Assembly (NCBI GenBank): GCA_963665545.2
Contig: CAXXKZ010000013.1
Span: 434,001-498,000 of the forward strand
Source: G963665545 sp963665545
GTDB lineage: Bacteria; Pseudomonadota; Gammaproteobacteria; Xanthomonadales; SZUA-36
DNA: 64,000 bases
Direction of reading: 5' to 3'
This document shows, piece by piece, positions 1-7,493 of the stretch; positions within the stretch are counted from its first letter, which is position 1, and every line of letters starts with the position of its first letter. Under the pieces are notes generated by a model. It was not told where the DNA came from. It did not search any database and saw only the letters and a program-made list of their open reading frames with translations. A program made the translations under genes and the position numbers.

Positions 1-1
1 C

Positions 2-658
2 ATCACCGTGGAAGACCCGGTCGAGTACCAAATTGAGGGCATCAATCAGATTCAGGCCAAGCCGTCGATCGGCCTCGATTTCTCGCACGCTCTTCGTTCC
101 ATCGTCAGGCAGGATCCCGATGTCATCATGATCGGTGAAATGCGCGATTTGGAAACAGCGAAAATTGCGATTCAGTCTGCCCTGACGGGCCACCTTGTCC
201 TGTCCACGATTCACACCAACGATGCTGCGGGTGGCGTCACCCGGATGCTCGATATGGGTGTGGAAGACTACCTGCTTACTTCAACCGTTAACGCCATCCT
301 TGCGCAACGCCTGGTGCGTACGCTGGACCAAAGTTCCCGCGAACCCTATGAGCTGCTGCCGGAACTTGCGCGTGAACTGGGCATCCCGGAGCGCACTGAC
401 GGTGGCTCCAATACCCTTTATCGGCCGGCACCCAGCGAATCGAACCCAACCGGCTATCGCGGCAGAACGACGATACTCGAACTGCTGGTGATGTCCGATG
501 AGTTACGCAGGCTGGTCATGAACCACGCCACATCTGGAGAGATCCAGACCCAGGCGGTCAGCGAGGGCATGCGCACTATGTATCACGACGGGATGAAGAA
601 ATGTCTGGAAGGCAAGACAACCCTTGAAGAAGTATTGCGGGTCACCCAGGAAAGCTGA
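2..658 (+). CDS. gspE: Type II secretion ATPase GspE, C-terminal part
   Basis: Cytoplasmic hexameric ATPase that powers pseudopilus assembly in type II secretion. Only the last 218 or so codons are in the window; the reading frame is open at base 2 and Walker A lies outside. Visible are the EDPVEYQ segment, the Walker B stretch DVIMIGEMRD, and the His box TGHLVLSTIHTND. The usual zinc tetracysteine motif between the His box and TGYRGRT is missing: the expected CxxC sites read LDQSS and PSESN, with no cysteine in the region. The TGA overlaps the ATG of gspF by one base. The family is certain from motifs and context. Confidence 0.95.
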   Translation: MTVEDPVEYQIEGINQIQAKPSIGLDFSHALRSIVRQDPDVIMIGEMRDLETAKIAIQSALTGHLVLSTIHTNDAAGGVTRMLDMGVEDYLLTSTVNAILAQRLVRTLDQSSREPYELLPELARELGIPERTDGGSNTLYRPAPSESNPTGYRGRTTILELLVMSDELRRLVMNHATSGEIQTQAVSEGMRTMYHDGMKKCLEGKTTLEEVLRVTQES

Positions 659-1869
659 TGCCCGTATTTGAATACAAGGCGGTGACCCCGGCCGGAGAAA
701 CGGTTCAGGGCTTGATGGAAGCGGTGAGCGTGGAGATGGTTGTCTCCAAGCTGCAAGAGGCGGGCAACCTACCGATTCATGCGCGTGAGGCAGGAACGGG
801 CTTTAGCCTGGCAAATTTCAGGCTGGGCCGGCGCAAGATGAACACCCGCGAGGTCGGTCAGTTCACCCAGCAACTGGCGACCTTGCTCAGCGCGGGACTA
901 CCCCTGGATCGCTCACTGCAAGTCCTGCGCGAACTGGGGGAGAACGAGCGCGTCCAGCGCACGGTCAGTGAGATACGAGACCGCGTCAGGGAAGGCGGCA
1001 GCCTGTCCGAGGCGCTGCAGGAGCAGCACGGTGCATTCAGCCGACTGTTCGTCAACATGGTCCGGGCCGGTGAAGTCGGCGGTACGCTGGACAAGACGCT
1101 CGAGCGTCTTTCCGAATACCTTGAGCGCACCAAGGATCTACGCGATAGTGTGGTGTCTGCGCTAATCTATCCCATCATTCTGCTGCTGTTGGCGGGTGGT
1201 TCACTCATCTTGTTGCTGGTCTATGTCATTCCCCAATTCACGCCGATTTTCGAAGAACTGGGCGGCGACCTGCCGACGATCACAAAGGTCGTGCTGGCTG
1301 TCGGTGGCGTATTACAGAATTTCTGGTGGCTGCTAATCGGGTTGGTGATTCTCGCCGTCAGCCTGTTTCAGCGGATGCTGGCCAACACCAAACAGCGTCT
1401 GGCCTGGGACACGCGGGTGCTGAAGATGAGATGGGTGGGGGACCTGGCCGCGAAAGTAGAAACCGCTCGTCTGTCACGCACCCTGGGAACATTGCTGTCT
1501 AATGGGGTTGCATTGCTGTCGGCACTTTCCATCGCACACAATGTCATAGGTAACACATTGCTGCGAAAAGACTTGCAGGAGGCGGCGCAGGAAGTCAAGA
1601 CCGGCGGAGGCCTGGCGGAGAATCTTGCTGCGCAGGGGCGATTTCCGCGCCTGGCGGTACAAATGATCGCCGTTGGCGAAGAGACGGGGCGCCTTGATGA
1701 CATGTTGCTGAAGGTCGCCGATACCTACGACACTGAGGTCAGGAACACCATCGACAGGCTTCTGGCCATATTTACCCCGGTGGTTACCATGCTGCTTGCC
1801 GGTGTCATTGGAACCATCGTCATGTCAGTGTTGATGGCGATATTAAGCATCAACGACCTGGTGGGTTGA
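658..1869 (+). CDS. gspF: Type II secretion inner-membrane platform protein GspF
   Basis: Polytopic inner-membrane protein of the secretion platform, a partner of GspE and GspL. It has 403 residues, the usual family length. There are two T2SF/PilC-type domains, roughly residues 70-190 and 270-395, each beginning with a conserved segment (FTQQLATLLSAGLPLD and LSRTLGTLLSNGVALL). Three hydrophobic segments are visible near residues 170-192, 215-235 and 372-395. The start overlaps the gspE stop, so translation is probably coupled. Confidence 0.96.
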   Translation: MPVFEYKAVTPAGETVQGLMEAVSVEMVVSKLQEAGNLPIHAREAGTGFSLANFRLGRRKMNTREVGQFTQQLATLLSAGLPLDRSLQVLRELGENERVQRTVSEIRDRVREGGSLSEALQEQHGAFSRLFVNMVRAGEVGGTLDKTLERLSEYLERTKDLRDSVVSALIYPIILLLLAGGSLILLLVYVIPQFTPIFEELGGDLPTITKVVLAVGGVLQNFWWLLIGLVILAVSLFQRMLANTKQRLAWDTRVLKMRWVGDLAAKVETARLSRTLGTLLSNGVALLSALSIAHNVIGNTLLRKDLQEAAQEVKTGGGLAENLAAQGRFPRLAVQMIAVGEETGRLDDMLLKVADTYDTEVRNTIDRLLAIFTPVVTMLLAGVIGTIVMSVLMAILSINDLVG

Positions 1870-1914
1870 GCCCATCTCGCGGAGCAACGATCCGGGTTAT
1901 TTGGAGTGAGTGAA

Positions 1915-2391
1915 ATGAAGACTATGGAAATGAAGGGTGTGGAAATGAAGAACCTGAATATTGGAAGGCACCTGCGGACAAAATTCTTTGCCGGTCATTC
2001 TGGCGGTTTTACCCTGGTTGAGTTGCTGCTTGTGCTGGTCATTTTGGCCCTGATTGGCGGCCTGGTGTTGCCCAATATCATTGGCAAGGCGGAAGGCGCC
2101 AAGGTCAAAGCGGCTTCTTCTCAAATTGATCGTCTGTCGATGGGCGTTGAGAGTTACTACCTGGATACGGGAAACACGCCGGACGCACTCGAGCAGTTGG
2201 TCAATGAGCCCGGAACCGCAAATGGATGGAACGGTCCCTATGTGAAGGCATCGAGTCTGAAAGACCCCTGGGGCAGGGATTATGTATACCGCAACCCCGG
2301 TGATCACGGCGACTTCGATCTGTATTCCTACGGCGCCGATGGCCAACCGGGCGGAGATGACAGAAACGCAGACATCAACAGCTGGGAATAA
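1915..2391 (+). CDS. gspG: Major pseudopilin GspG
   Basis: Major subunit of the periplasmic pseudopilus. The prepilin cleavage site is GG^FTLVELL with Glu at mature position 5, followed by a hydrophobic helix. The C-terminal half has the GspG pattern: PYVKASSLKDPWGRDYVYRNP, then an Asp-rich loop (GADGQPGGDDRNADINSW) typical of the calcium site. A GTG at 1906 is also in frame, but GGAG at 1903-1906 sits 8 bases before ATG 1915, so I prefer 1915. In-frame ATGs at 1924, 1930 and 1945 follow within a repeated GAAATGAAG stretch, so the leader could be shorter. A 36-base gap separates it from gspF. Confidence 0.94.
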   Translation: MKTMEMKGVEMKNLNIGRHLRTKFFAGHSGGFTLVELLLVLVILALIGGLVLPNIIGKAEGAKVKAASSQIDRLSMGVESYYLDTGNTPDALEQLVNEPGTANGWNGPYVKASSLKDPWGRDYVYRNPGDHGDFDLYSYGADGQPGGDDRNADINSWE

Positions 2392-2435
2392 CCGGTCAGG
2401 GATTCTGAGTCGATCCGGTTGACCAGCCCAAAGGA

Positions 2436-2921
2436 ATGGCCGGCAAGATGCGAATAATCAGCGCTGAAAAACCCGCTCGGTGCAGCCGGGGTTTCACCCT
2501 CGTGGAAATTCTCATCGTCTTGGTCATCATCGCGCTGGTTCTTGCGCTGGTCGGATCTTCCCTTTCCAGGGGAATCAGCGGCGCCGAAATGCGCACGTCG
2601 GCAAGCAAGCTGGCCGCCTCGCTACGCTATACACGTACCCGGGCCATTCTGAAGAAACAGGAAATGGTGTTGTTAATTGATACGGAAAACGCCAGCTATC
2701 AGGCACCTGACCGGCCTAAAGTGAACCTTCCCGAAGGCATGAGAGTTGAGTTGACCACCGCCCGTTCCGAGCTGACTTCCGAAACTGTCGGTGGTATTCG
2801 ATTTTACCCTGACGGCGGCTCCACCGGTGGACATATCCTGCTGGACGCCAACGGCAGGATCTATCGTATCAACGTGACCTGGCTTACCGGTGAGGCGTCG
2901 GTCGCGCGAGAGGAATCATGA
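2436..2921 (+). CDS. gspH: Minor pseudopilin GspH
   Basis: Minor pseudopilin with a type IV prepilin leader: RG^FTLVEILIVLVIIALVLALVG, Glu5 present. It has 161 residues, and the globular domain ends around a GGIRFYPDGGSTGGHI segment typical of GspH. The start at 2436 has AAGGA directly against the ATG; ATG 2448 (MRIISAEK) is an equally plausible start with the same element 13 bases away. The last four bases overlap gspI. Confidence 0.9.
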   Translation: MAGKMRIISAEKPARCSRGFTLVEILIVLVIIALVLALVGSSLSRGISGAEMRTSASKLAASLRYTRTRAILKKQEMVLLIDTENASYQAPDRPKVNLPEGMRVELTTARSELTSETVGGIRFYPDGGSTGGHILLDANGRIYRINVTWLTGEASVAREES

Positions 2922-3376
2922 AGCGGTCGGTGAAGCGAACTGCGAACTGTTTTCCGGGGCGGCGTTCACGCGGGTTTACGTTGCTGGAAGTGTTGCTCGC
3001 CTTCCTGGTGTTCTCATTGAGTTTTGCGACCGTGCTGCAGATTCTTTCCGGTTCCATTCGCAATACGGTGCGCGCCCGACACATGACTGACGTGGCGCTG
3101 CTGGCCCAGTCCGTGATGGACACCGTGGGGATCGATATTGCGCTCGAAGAGGGCGGCGGTGCTCAAGGAACGGAGGGTGAATACGCCTGGGTCGTGGAAA
3201 TTTATACCTATTCCGCCGAAGAAAGCAGCCCCAATGGTGACGGGCCGTCAATGCCAACGGAAGTTGACGGGATCATCCTGCTGAAAGTCGATCTGGCGGT
3301 ATTCTGGGGAGAACCACCGCGCGATAGAGTGCAGTATTTCTCCACCGTGAAAGCTGTGATGGCGGGTCGCTTGTAA
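2918..3376 (+). CDS. gspI: Minor pseudopilin GspI
   Basis: Minor pseudopilin, 152 residues, expected to form the tip complex with GspJ and GspK. The leader ends in SRG^FTLLEVLLAFLVFSLSF with Glu5. The assignment as GspI rests on this LLEVLLAFLVFSL signature, the small size, and its place between gspH and gspJ. The start overlaps the gspH stop (ATGA), and the stop overlaps the gspJ start by one base (TAATG). Confidence 0.9.
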   Translation: MKRSVKRTANCFPGRRSRGFTLLEVLLAFLVFSLSFATVLQILSGSIRNTVRARHMTDVALLAQSVMDTVGIDIALEEGGGAQGTEGEYAWVVEIYTYSAEESSPNGDGPSMPTEVDGIILLKVDLAVFWGEPPRDRVQYFSTVKAVMAGRL

Positions 3377-4086
3377 TGCTGCACGGCAGGTCCAGAGTCT
3401 ACGGGTTTACACTTGTAGAATTGCTGCTGGCCACGGCGCTGCTCAGCATGTTGATGGGGCTGGCATACGGCGGCCTAAGAGCATCGACCCGCGCCACTGA
3501 CCGCGCACAAATTATTCTTGAGGAGAGCAGCCGCCTGCGTATGGCCCACCAGTTCGTCCACCGCCAGCTTAACCAGGCGCTGCCGCTGGGTTTCGAACAG
3601 GACGCTGATGGCGCCTTCATCGTTTTCGTTGGCACCCGCTCGGCGATTCGCTACGTTGCCCCGATGCCCGGATACCTCGGTTTTGGCGGTCCGCAGGTGC
3701 AGGAGTTGGCCCTGGTTCCGAGCTACACCAGGAATGGAATGGCGTTGGTTCTCAACCACGCGCTGCTGCAGGGTTTCGAAGATGCCAGGCTGTATGATCG
3801 CGAGCCAATCCTGTTGCTGGATGGGATTGAGGCCGGTGAGTTCCTATTCCAGGGCAAGGAGGACGGTGAGCTGACCGGCTGGATGGCTGATTGGGAGGAT
3901 GAAACCATCTTACCCAAGGCGATTTCCCTCTTCATCGAATTCGATGATGAGCACCCGGTGGCATGGCCGACGCTCACGGCGAGGATAAGAATCGACAACA
4001 TGGCGGTGCGTCTTTCTGGCGCCAGACAGAGTGCCTACACTGCAGGCATCCGCAAGTTGATCAATCGCAGCGAGGAGACTGAATAA
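3376..4086 (+). CDS. gspJ: Minor pseudopilin GspJ
   Basis: Minor pseudopilin, 236 residues, tip component with GspI and GspK. The leader is VYG^FTLVELLLATALLSML with Glu5, followed by RASTRATDRA and a segment rich in Arg and Gln that is usual in GspJ. The C-terminal domain contains LLDGIEAGEFLFQ. It overlaps its neighbours by one base on both sides, which suggests tight translational coupling. Confidence 0.92.
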   Translation: MLHGRSRVYGFTLVELLLATALLSMLMGLAYGGLRASTRATDRAQIILEESSRLRMAHQFVHRQLNQALPLGFEQDADGAFIVFVGTRSAIRYVAPMPGYLGFGGPQVQELALVPSYTRNGMALVLNHALLQGFEDARLYDREPILLLDGIEAGEFLFQGKEDGELTGWMADWEDETILPKAISLFIEFDDEHPVAWPTLTARIRIDNMAVRLSGARQSAYTAGIRKLINRSEETE

Positions 4087-4973
4087 TGTCAGCCTCCCGG
4101 CAAGACGGTGTTGCGCTTGTTCTGGTGATGTGGGTAATGCTGCTGATAACGATATCCACCGGGGCATTTGCGCTGATGGCGCGGATGGATGGGTTGGAGG
4201 CACACAGCGTGATGTGGTCGACCAGGGCGCGAATGGCTGCAGAGGCTGGCGTGAACCTGGCGGTTTTGGCCCTTAGAGCCGCCGAGGGAGAAGGTGCCTG
4301 GCTGGCAGATGGCAGGAGCTACTTTGTGGAGTTTGAGGACAGCTTGCTGGACATTGCAATCACCGACGAGCGGGGCAAAGTGGACATCAACGCGGCCGAT
4401 AGCAAGACTTTGACGCAGTTGTTCACGGGACACGGGCTGGATGAAGAAGCGGCTGAATTGCTTGCGGCAGCGGTGGAGGACTGGCGTGACGTGGACGAGA
4501 TAGAGCGCGTCAACGGCGCTGAGTATTCGACCTATAAAAGCTACGGATTGGAGATGGGTCCGGGCAACCGGCCGTTCGCAATGGCAGAGGAGATTTTGCA
4601 GGTCCTGGGCATGTCGTGGGACCTGTTCACGCTGCTGGAGCCCGGCATCACGGTTTATGCCTCCGGAGGTGCGCCGGATCCGGCTTTTGCGCCGGTCGAG
4701 GCGTTGGTGGCGCTGCCGGATATGACGCAGGAAGATGCATTGAACTTCGTCACGGAAAGGCACTCTCAGGATGCGGACAATCCGGAGCCGTTGACCCTCC
4801 CAAACGGGCAGGTGGCGATGGCACGCGGAAGGGGGCTCACGTATAGTATCCTCGTCAAGGCGACCTTGCCGAACGGTATCTGGGACCAGGTAGAAACGAC
4901 CGTACGGTTGGGGGGGAATGCAGACGGCCAGCCATACCGAATATTACGTTGGCGCGAAGGATTTCATCACTGA
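4086..4973 (+). CDS. gspK: Minor pseudopilin GspK
   Basis: Largest minor pseudopilin, capping the pseudopilus tip. It has 295 residues. The N-terminus (QDGVALVLVMWVMLLITI) lacks the Glu5 of other pseudopilins, which is normal for GspK. The KVDINAADSKTLTQLF and AAAVEDWRDVDE segments mark the helical insert domain of the GspK family. A second copy of that fold lies near residues 190-230. It is slightly shorter than the roughly 320 residues common in the family, but no end is missing. Confidence 0.93.
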   Translation: MSASRQDGVALVLVMWVMLLITISTGAFALMARMDGLEAHSVMWSTRARMAAEAGVNLAVLALRAAEGEGAWLADGRSYFVEFEDSLLDIAITDERGKVDINAADSKTLTQLFTGHGLDEEAAELLAAAVEDWRDVDEIERVNGAEYSTYKSYGLEMGPGNRPFAMAEEILQVLGMSWDLFTLLEPGITVYASGGAPDPAFAPVEALVALPDMTQEDALNFVTERHSQDADNPEPLTLPNGQVAMARGRGLTYSILVKATLPNGIWDQVETTVRLGGNADGQPYRILRWREGFHH

Positions 4974-4980
4974 AAAAACC

Positions 4981-6111
4981 ATGGCAATTTCCCTGGAAAA
5001 TACGATTCAGCAGTGGCGCGGGCGCATCGAGTCCGGGCCGCCGGCCCGCATGATTCGATGGTGGCTCGGAGAACTGCAGGCTTTGTTGCCCGATCGCTGG
5101 CAGGAAATGCTGGATCATGCCCGCCGTCGCCTGACCCTGAGCGTCGCGTCGCCGGATATCATTCTGAGCCTGGAAGAGACTCACCGAATCAAGGAATTGT
5201 GGCGTTTTCAGCCGGATTCCGATTCGCCCCTGCTGCAACAGCAACTCGTCGACCTCTTGTTGGAGTACGAGGTTTCGGAAGTGCCCCGATTCCTGCTCTT
5301 GGACATTGGTGAGGTATTGACCAAGGAGTTGCTGATGCCGGCCGCGGCAGCGCCCAACCTGGAACAGATTCTGACTTTCGAAATGGACCGCCATACGCCA
5401 TTCAAGGCCGAGGAAGTTTATTTTGGCTGGAGAATTGTCGAGCAACGCAGTGATGAGCAAATGCGCGTCATGCTCTACGCCACACCGAGGGTCATGGTCA
5501 ATCGGCTTTTCGAAACGCTGCGGGAGGCCAATCTGGCGCCGAGCGGCGTTGATGTATTCGATGGCGGTAGAACCCTGGGCTTGAATCTGCTGCCTGCCGA
5601 CAGGCAGGCGCGAATCATCAACCGCAAGACGCAGCTCAACCAGTTCCTGGCGTTGGGCGCAGCGACGCTGCTGGTGCTTACAATGTGGCTGTCGTTGGCG
5701 CTGAGGAGTCACCAGGCCGAGGAATTGAATGACGCCATAGCCGCAGTTCGCGACGCTGCCATGGCCGTGCAACGGATCCGGAGCCAGATGATAGACACCA
5801 GCAAGGCGGCGGGATTTCTGACGGTCAGGCGGGGCCAGTCCCCCCTGGCGATCGAGGTGCTCGCTGAGATCACCCGCCAGTTACCGGATGACACCTACCT
5901 GGATCGCCTGGTAATTGGCGAAACCTCGGTGCAAATGCAGGGCAAGTCGAAGAATGCGCAGCAGTTGATCGAGTTGATGAACAAATCAAACATGCTGTCG
6001 TCAGCGGCCTTTAGAGGATCGACGCGGCTGGATCCGCGATCCGGGATGGAGATTTTCGAAGTTAACGCACAAATCACCGGGGCCACCGAAGCGCAGGAGA
6101 ATGAGGGATGA
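4981..6111 (+). CDS. gspL: Type II secretion protein GspL (Xps-type, PilN domain)
   Basis: Inner-membrane platform protein that links the GspE ATPase to GspM. An upstream in-frame ATG at 4918 would overlap gspK by 56 bases. ATG 4981 lies eight bases after the gspK stop and places the conserved Trp-rich head (MIRWWLGELQALLPDRW) near residue 24, so I use it; neither has a clear ribosome site. The protein is about 376 residues: a cytoplasmic actin-like region, a transmembrane segment near residues 220-240 (FLALGAATLLVLTMWLSLAL), then a periplasmic PilN-like domain with ITRQLPDDTYLDRL. This architecture and gene order fit the Xanthomonas type. Confidence 0.87.
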   Translation: MAISLENTIQQWRGRIESGPPARMIRWWLGELQALLPDRWQEMLDHARRRLTLSVASPDIILSLEETHRIKELWRFQPDSDSPLLQQQLVDLLLEYEVSEVPRFLLLDIGEVLTKELLMPAAAAPNLEQILTFEMDRHTPFKAEEVYFGWRIVEQRSDEQMRVMLYATPRVMVNRLFETLREANLAPSGVDVFDGGRTLGLNLLPADRQARIINRKTQLNQFLALGAATLLVLTMWLSLALRSHQAEELNDAIAAVRDAAMAVQRIRSQMIDTSKAAGFLTVRRGQSPLAIEVLAEITRQLPDDTYLDRLVIGETSVQMQGKSKNAQQLIELMNKSNMLSSAAFRGSTRLDPRSGMEIFEVNAQITGATEAQENEG

Positions 6112-6704
6112 ACGCTTCATCTGCGCGTCCAGACCGGGGAAACGGCGCTCTGTCCGCGGCACTGCTGCTGGTCATTGCGCTGCTGCTGGTCTACCTGCTG
6201 GGTTTCCACTGGTTCATTCTGCGCCATGTCGATTACAGTGACGAGATTTCGACCCTTTCCGAACAACTGGGGCGCTTTCAGAGAGTGGCAGGTCAGCGAG
6301 CTGTTTTCGAAGAGCAGCTCGGCAGCCTGCAGGCGTCGCGATCCGACCAGAGCCTGTTCTTGGGCGAAGCCGATTTCAATGAGGCTGCGGCCGGGATGTC
6401 TGAGCGGCTGGGTCAGATGGTCAACACCCAGGCCGAGGACAACTGCCAGATCGTCAGTCGACAGCCAGTGCGGCCCAGGGTGCAGGAACGCTTTACCAAA
6501 GTGACGGTCAATGTCCGCATGCGTTGCAATGTGGAAGATCTACTAAAAGTCCAGTACTGGCTGGAAAGCAGTGTTCCGATGATCCTGGTTGACGAATTGA
6601 CCGTTATCAAACAGCGCAGCAGACGCCGGCGATCCGATCAGGCGCCCCAGATCAGCGGGGTACTGGACATCCGTTTCAATATGTCAGGGTATCTGCGGCA
6701 ATGA
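6108..6704 (+). CDS. gspM: Type II secretion protein GspM (subtype b)
   Basis: Inner-membrane protein of the assembly platform, partner of GspL. It has 198 residues. One transmembrane helix (residues 15-35, LLLVIALLLVYLLGFHWFI) is followed by a short coiled-coil stretch and a periplasmic ferredoxin-like domain. The weak similarity to classical GspM and strong positional match argue for the GspM-b form found with xps-type loci. It starts inside the gspL stop (ATGA). Confidence 0.85.
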   Translation: MNASSARPDRGNGALSAALLLVIALLLVYLLGFHWFILRHVDYSDEISTLSEQLGRFQRVAGQRAVFEEQLGSLQASRSDQSLFLGEADFNEAAAGMSERLGQMVNTQAEDNCQIVSRQPVRPRVQERFTKVTVNVRMRCNVEDLLKVQYWLESSVPMILVDELTVIKQRSRRRRSDQAPQISGVLDIRFNMSGYLRQ

Positions 6705-7489
6705 AGTGGCTGGAAGACAATCCAATGGGCTTGATACTGGCCGGCATATCAGGCGCACTGCTGTTGATGTTGCTGGCAATCGGCCTGCTGTGGATCATGC
6801 CGGCGAGTTCACGCCAAACCGGTGAGGGAACTGGCGGTGACCCTGATGCATTAAACATTCCACTGCTGGTCGATTCACAATCCATAGAAACCTATGCGGT
6901 AGTTACGGAGCGCCCGCTGTTTAACGAATCACGGCAACCACAAATCGACCAGGACCTGTTGAATGAAGATTCATTGGCGGCAGGAGAAGGGTCCTTGGAT
7001 GAGGAACAAGTGGATGCGCCTGATGTTCAGCTCACCGGCGTGGTCATCACGCCGACGATCAGGATGGTAACGCTGAAGCGAAAAGACGACGATGAACCTC
7101 TGGTGGCTTTCGAGGGCAAACCGCTGGAAGGTCCTTATGGAAGTTGGCAGGTGGCAAAAATTGACGCCAGGGAAGTGGTACTGATGTCTGGCGAAGGCGA
7201 GGAGTTGCAGCTCAGCCTGCAAGTGCATGATACGAAGATCGAAGCGCCGGATGACTCATCTCCGAAAGTGCGCGGAGAAGATGAAGCGAAGGAACTTCAG
7301 GCTGCCATCGAGGACGAAGAACCGTTAACCCGTGCTGAAGAGATCCGCCAGAGAATCGCAGAAAGACGAGAAGAATTGAAACGCGTTGCCGAAGAGAATG
7401 GGGAACGGCAGGGTACCAGCTACCAGGACGCCATCAAGTCGATGGTGGAGCGAAACAGAAAGCCTCAAGCCAAGCAAGAGGATGATTAG
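6701..7489 (+). CDS. gspN: Type II secretion protein GspN (XpsN-like, GspC role)
   Basis: Bitopic inner-membrane protein, 262 residues. The N-terminal helix at residues 8-32 (LILAGISGALLLMLLAIGLLW) anchors a periplasmic part. Residues 105-175 (DVQLTGVVITPTIRMVTLKR ... GEELQLSL) resemble the homology region of GspC, the protein that contacts the secretin. The C-terminal 70 residues are highly charged and probably helical. In Xanthomonas the equivalent XpsN takes the place of GspC, and no separate gspC is seen here. The start overlaps gspM by four bases. Confidence 0.82.
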   Translation: MKWLEDNPMGLILAGISGALLLMLLAIGLLWIMPASSRQTGEGTGGDPDALNIPLLVDSQSIETYAVVTERPLFNESRQPQIDQDLLNEDSLAAGEGSLDEEQVDAPDVQLTGVVITPTIRMVTLKRKDDDEPLVAFEGKPLEGPYGSWQVAKIDAREVVLMSGEGEELQLSLQVHDTKIEAPDDSSPKVRGEDEAKELQAAIEDEEPLTRAEEIRQRIAERREELKRVAEENGERQGTSYQDAIKSMVERNRKPQAKQEDD

Positions 7490-7493
7490 GCCA

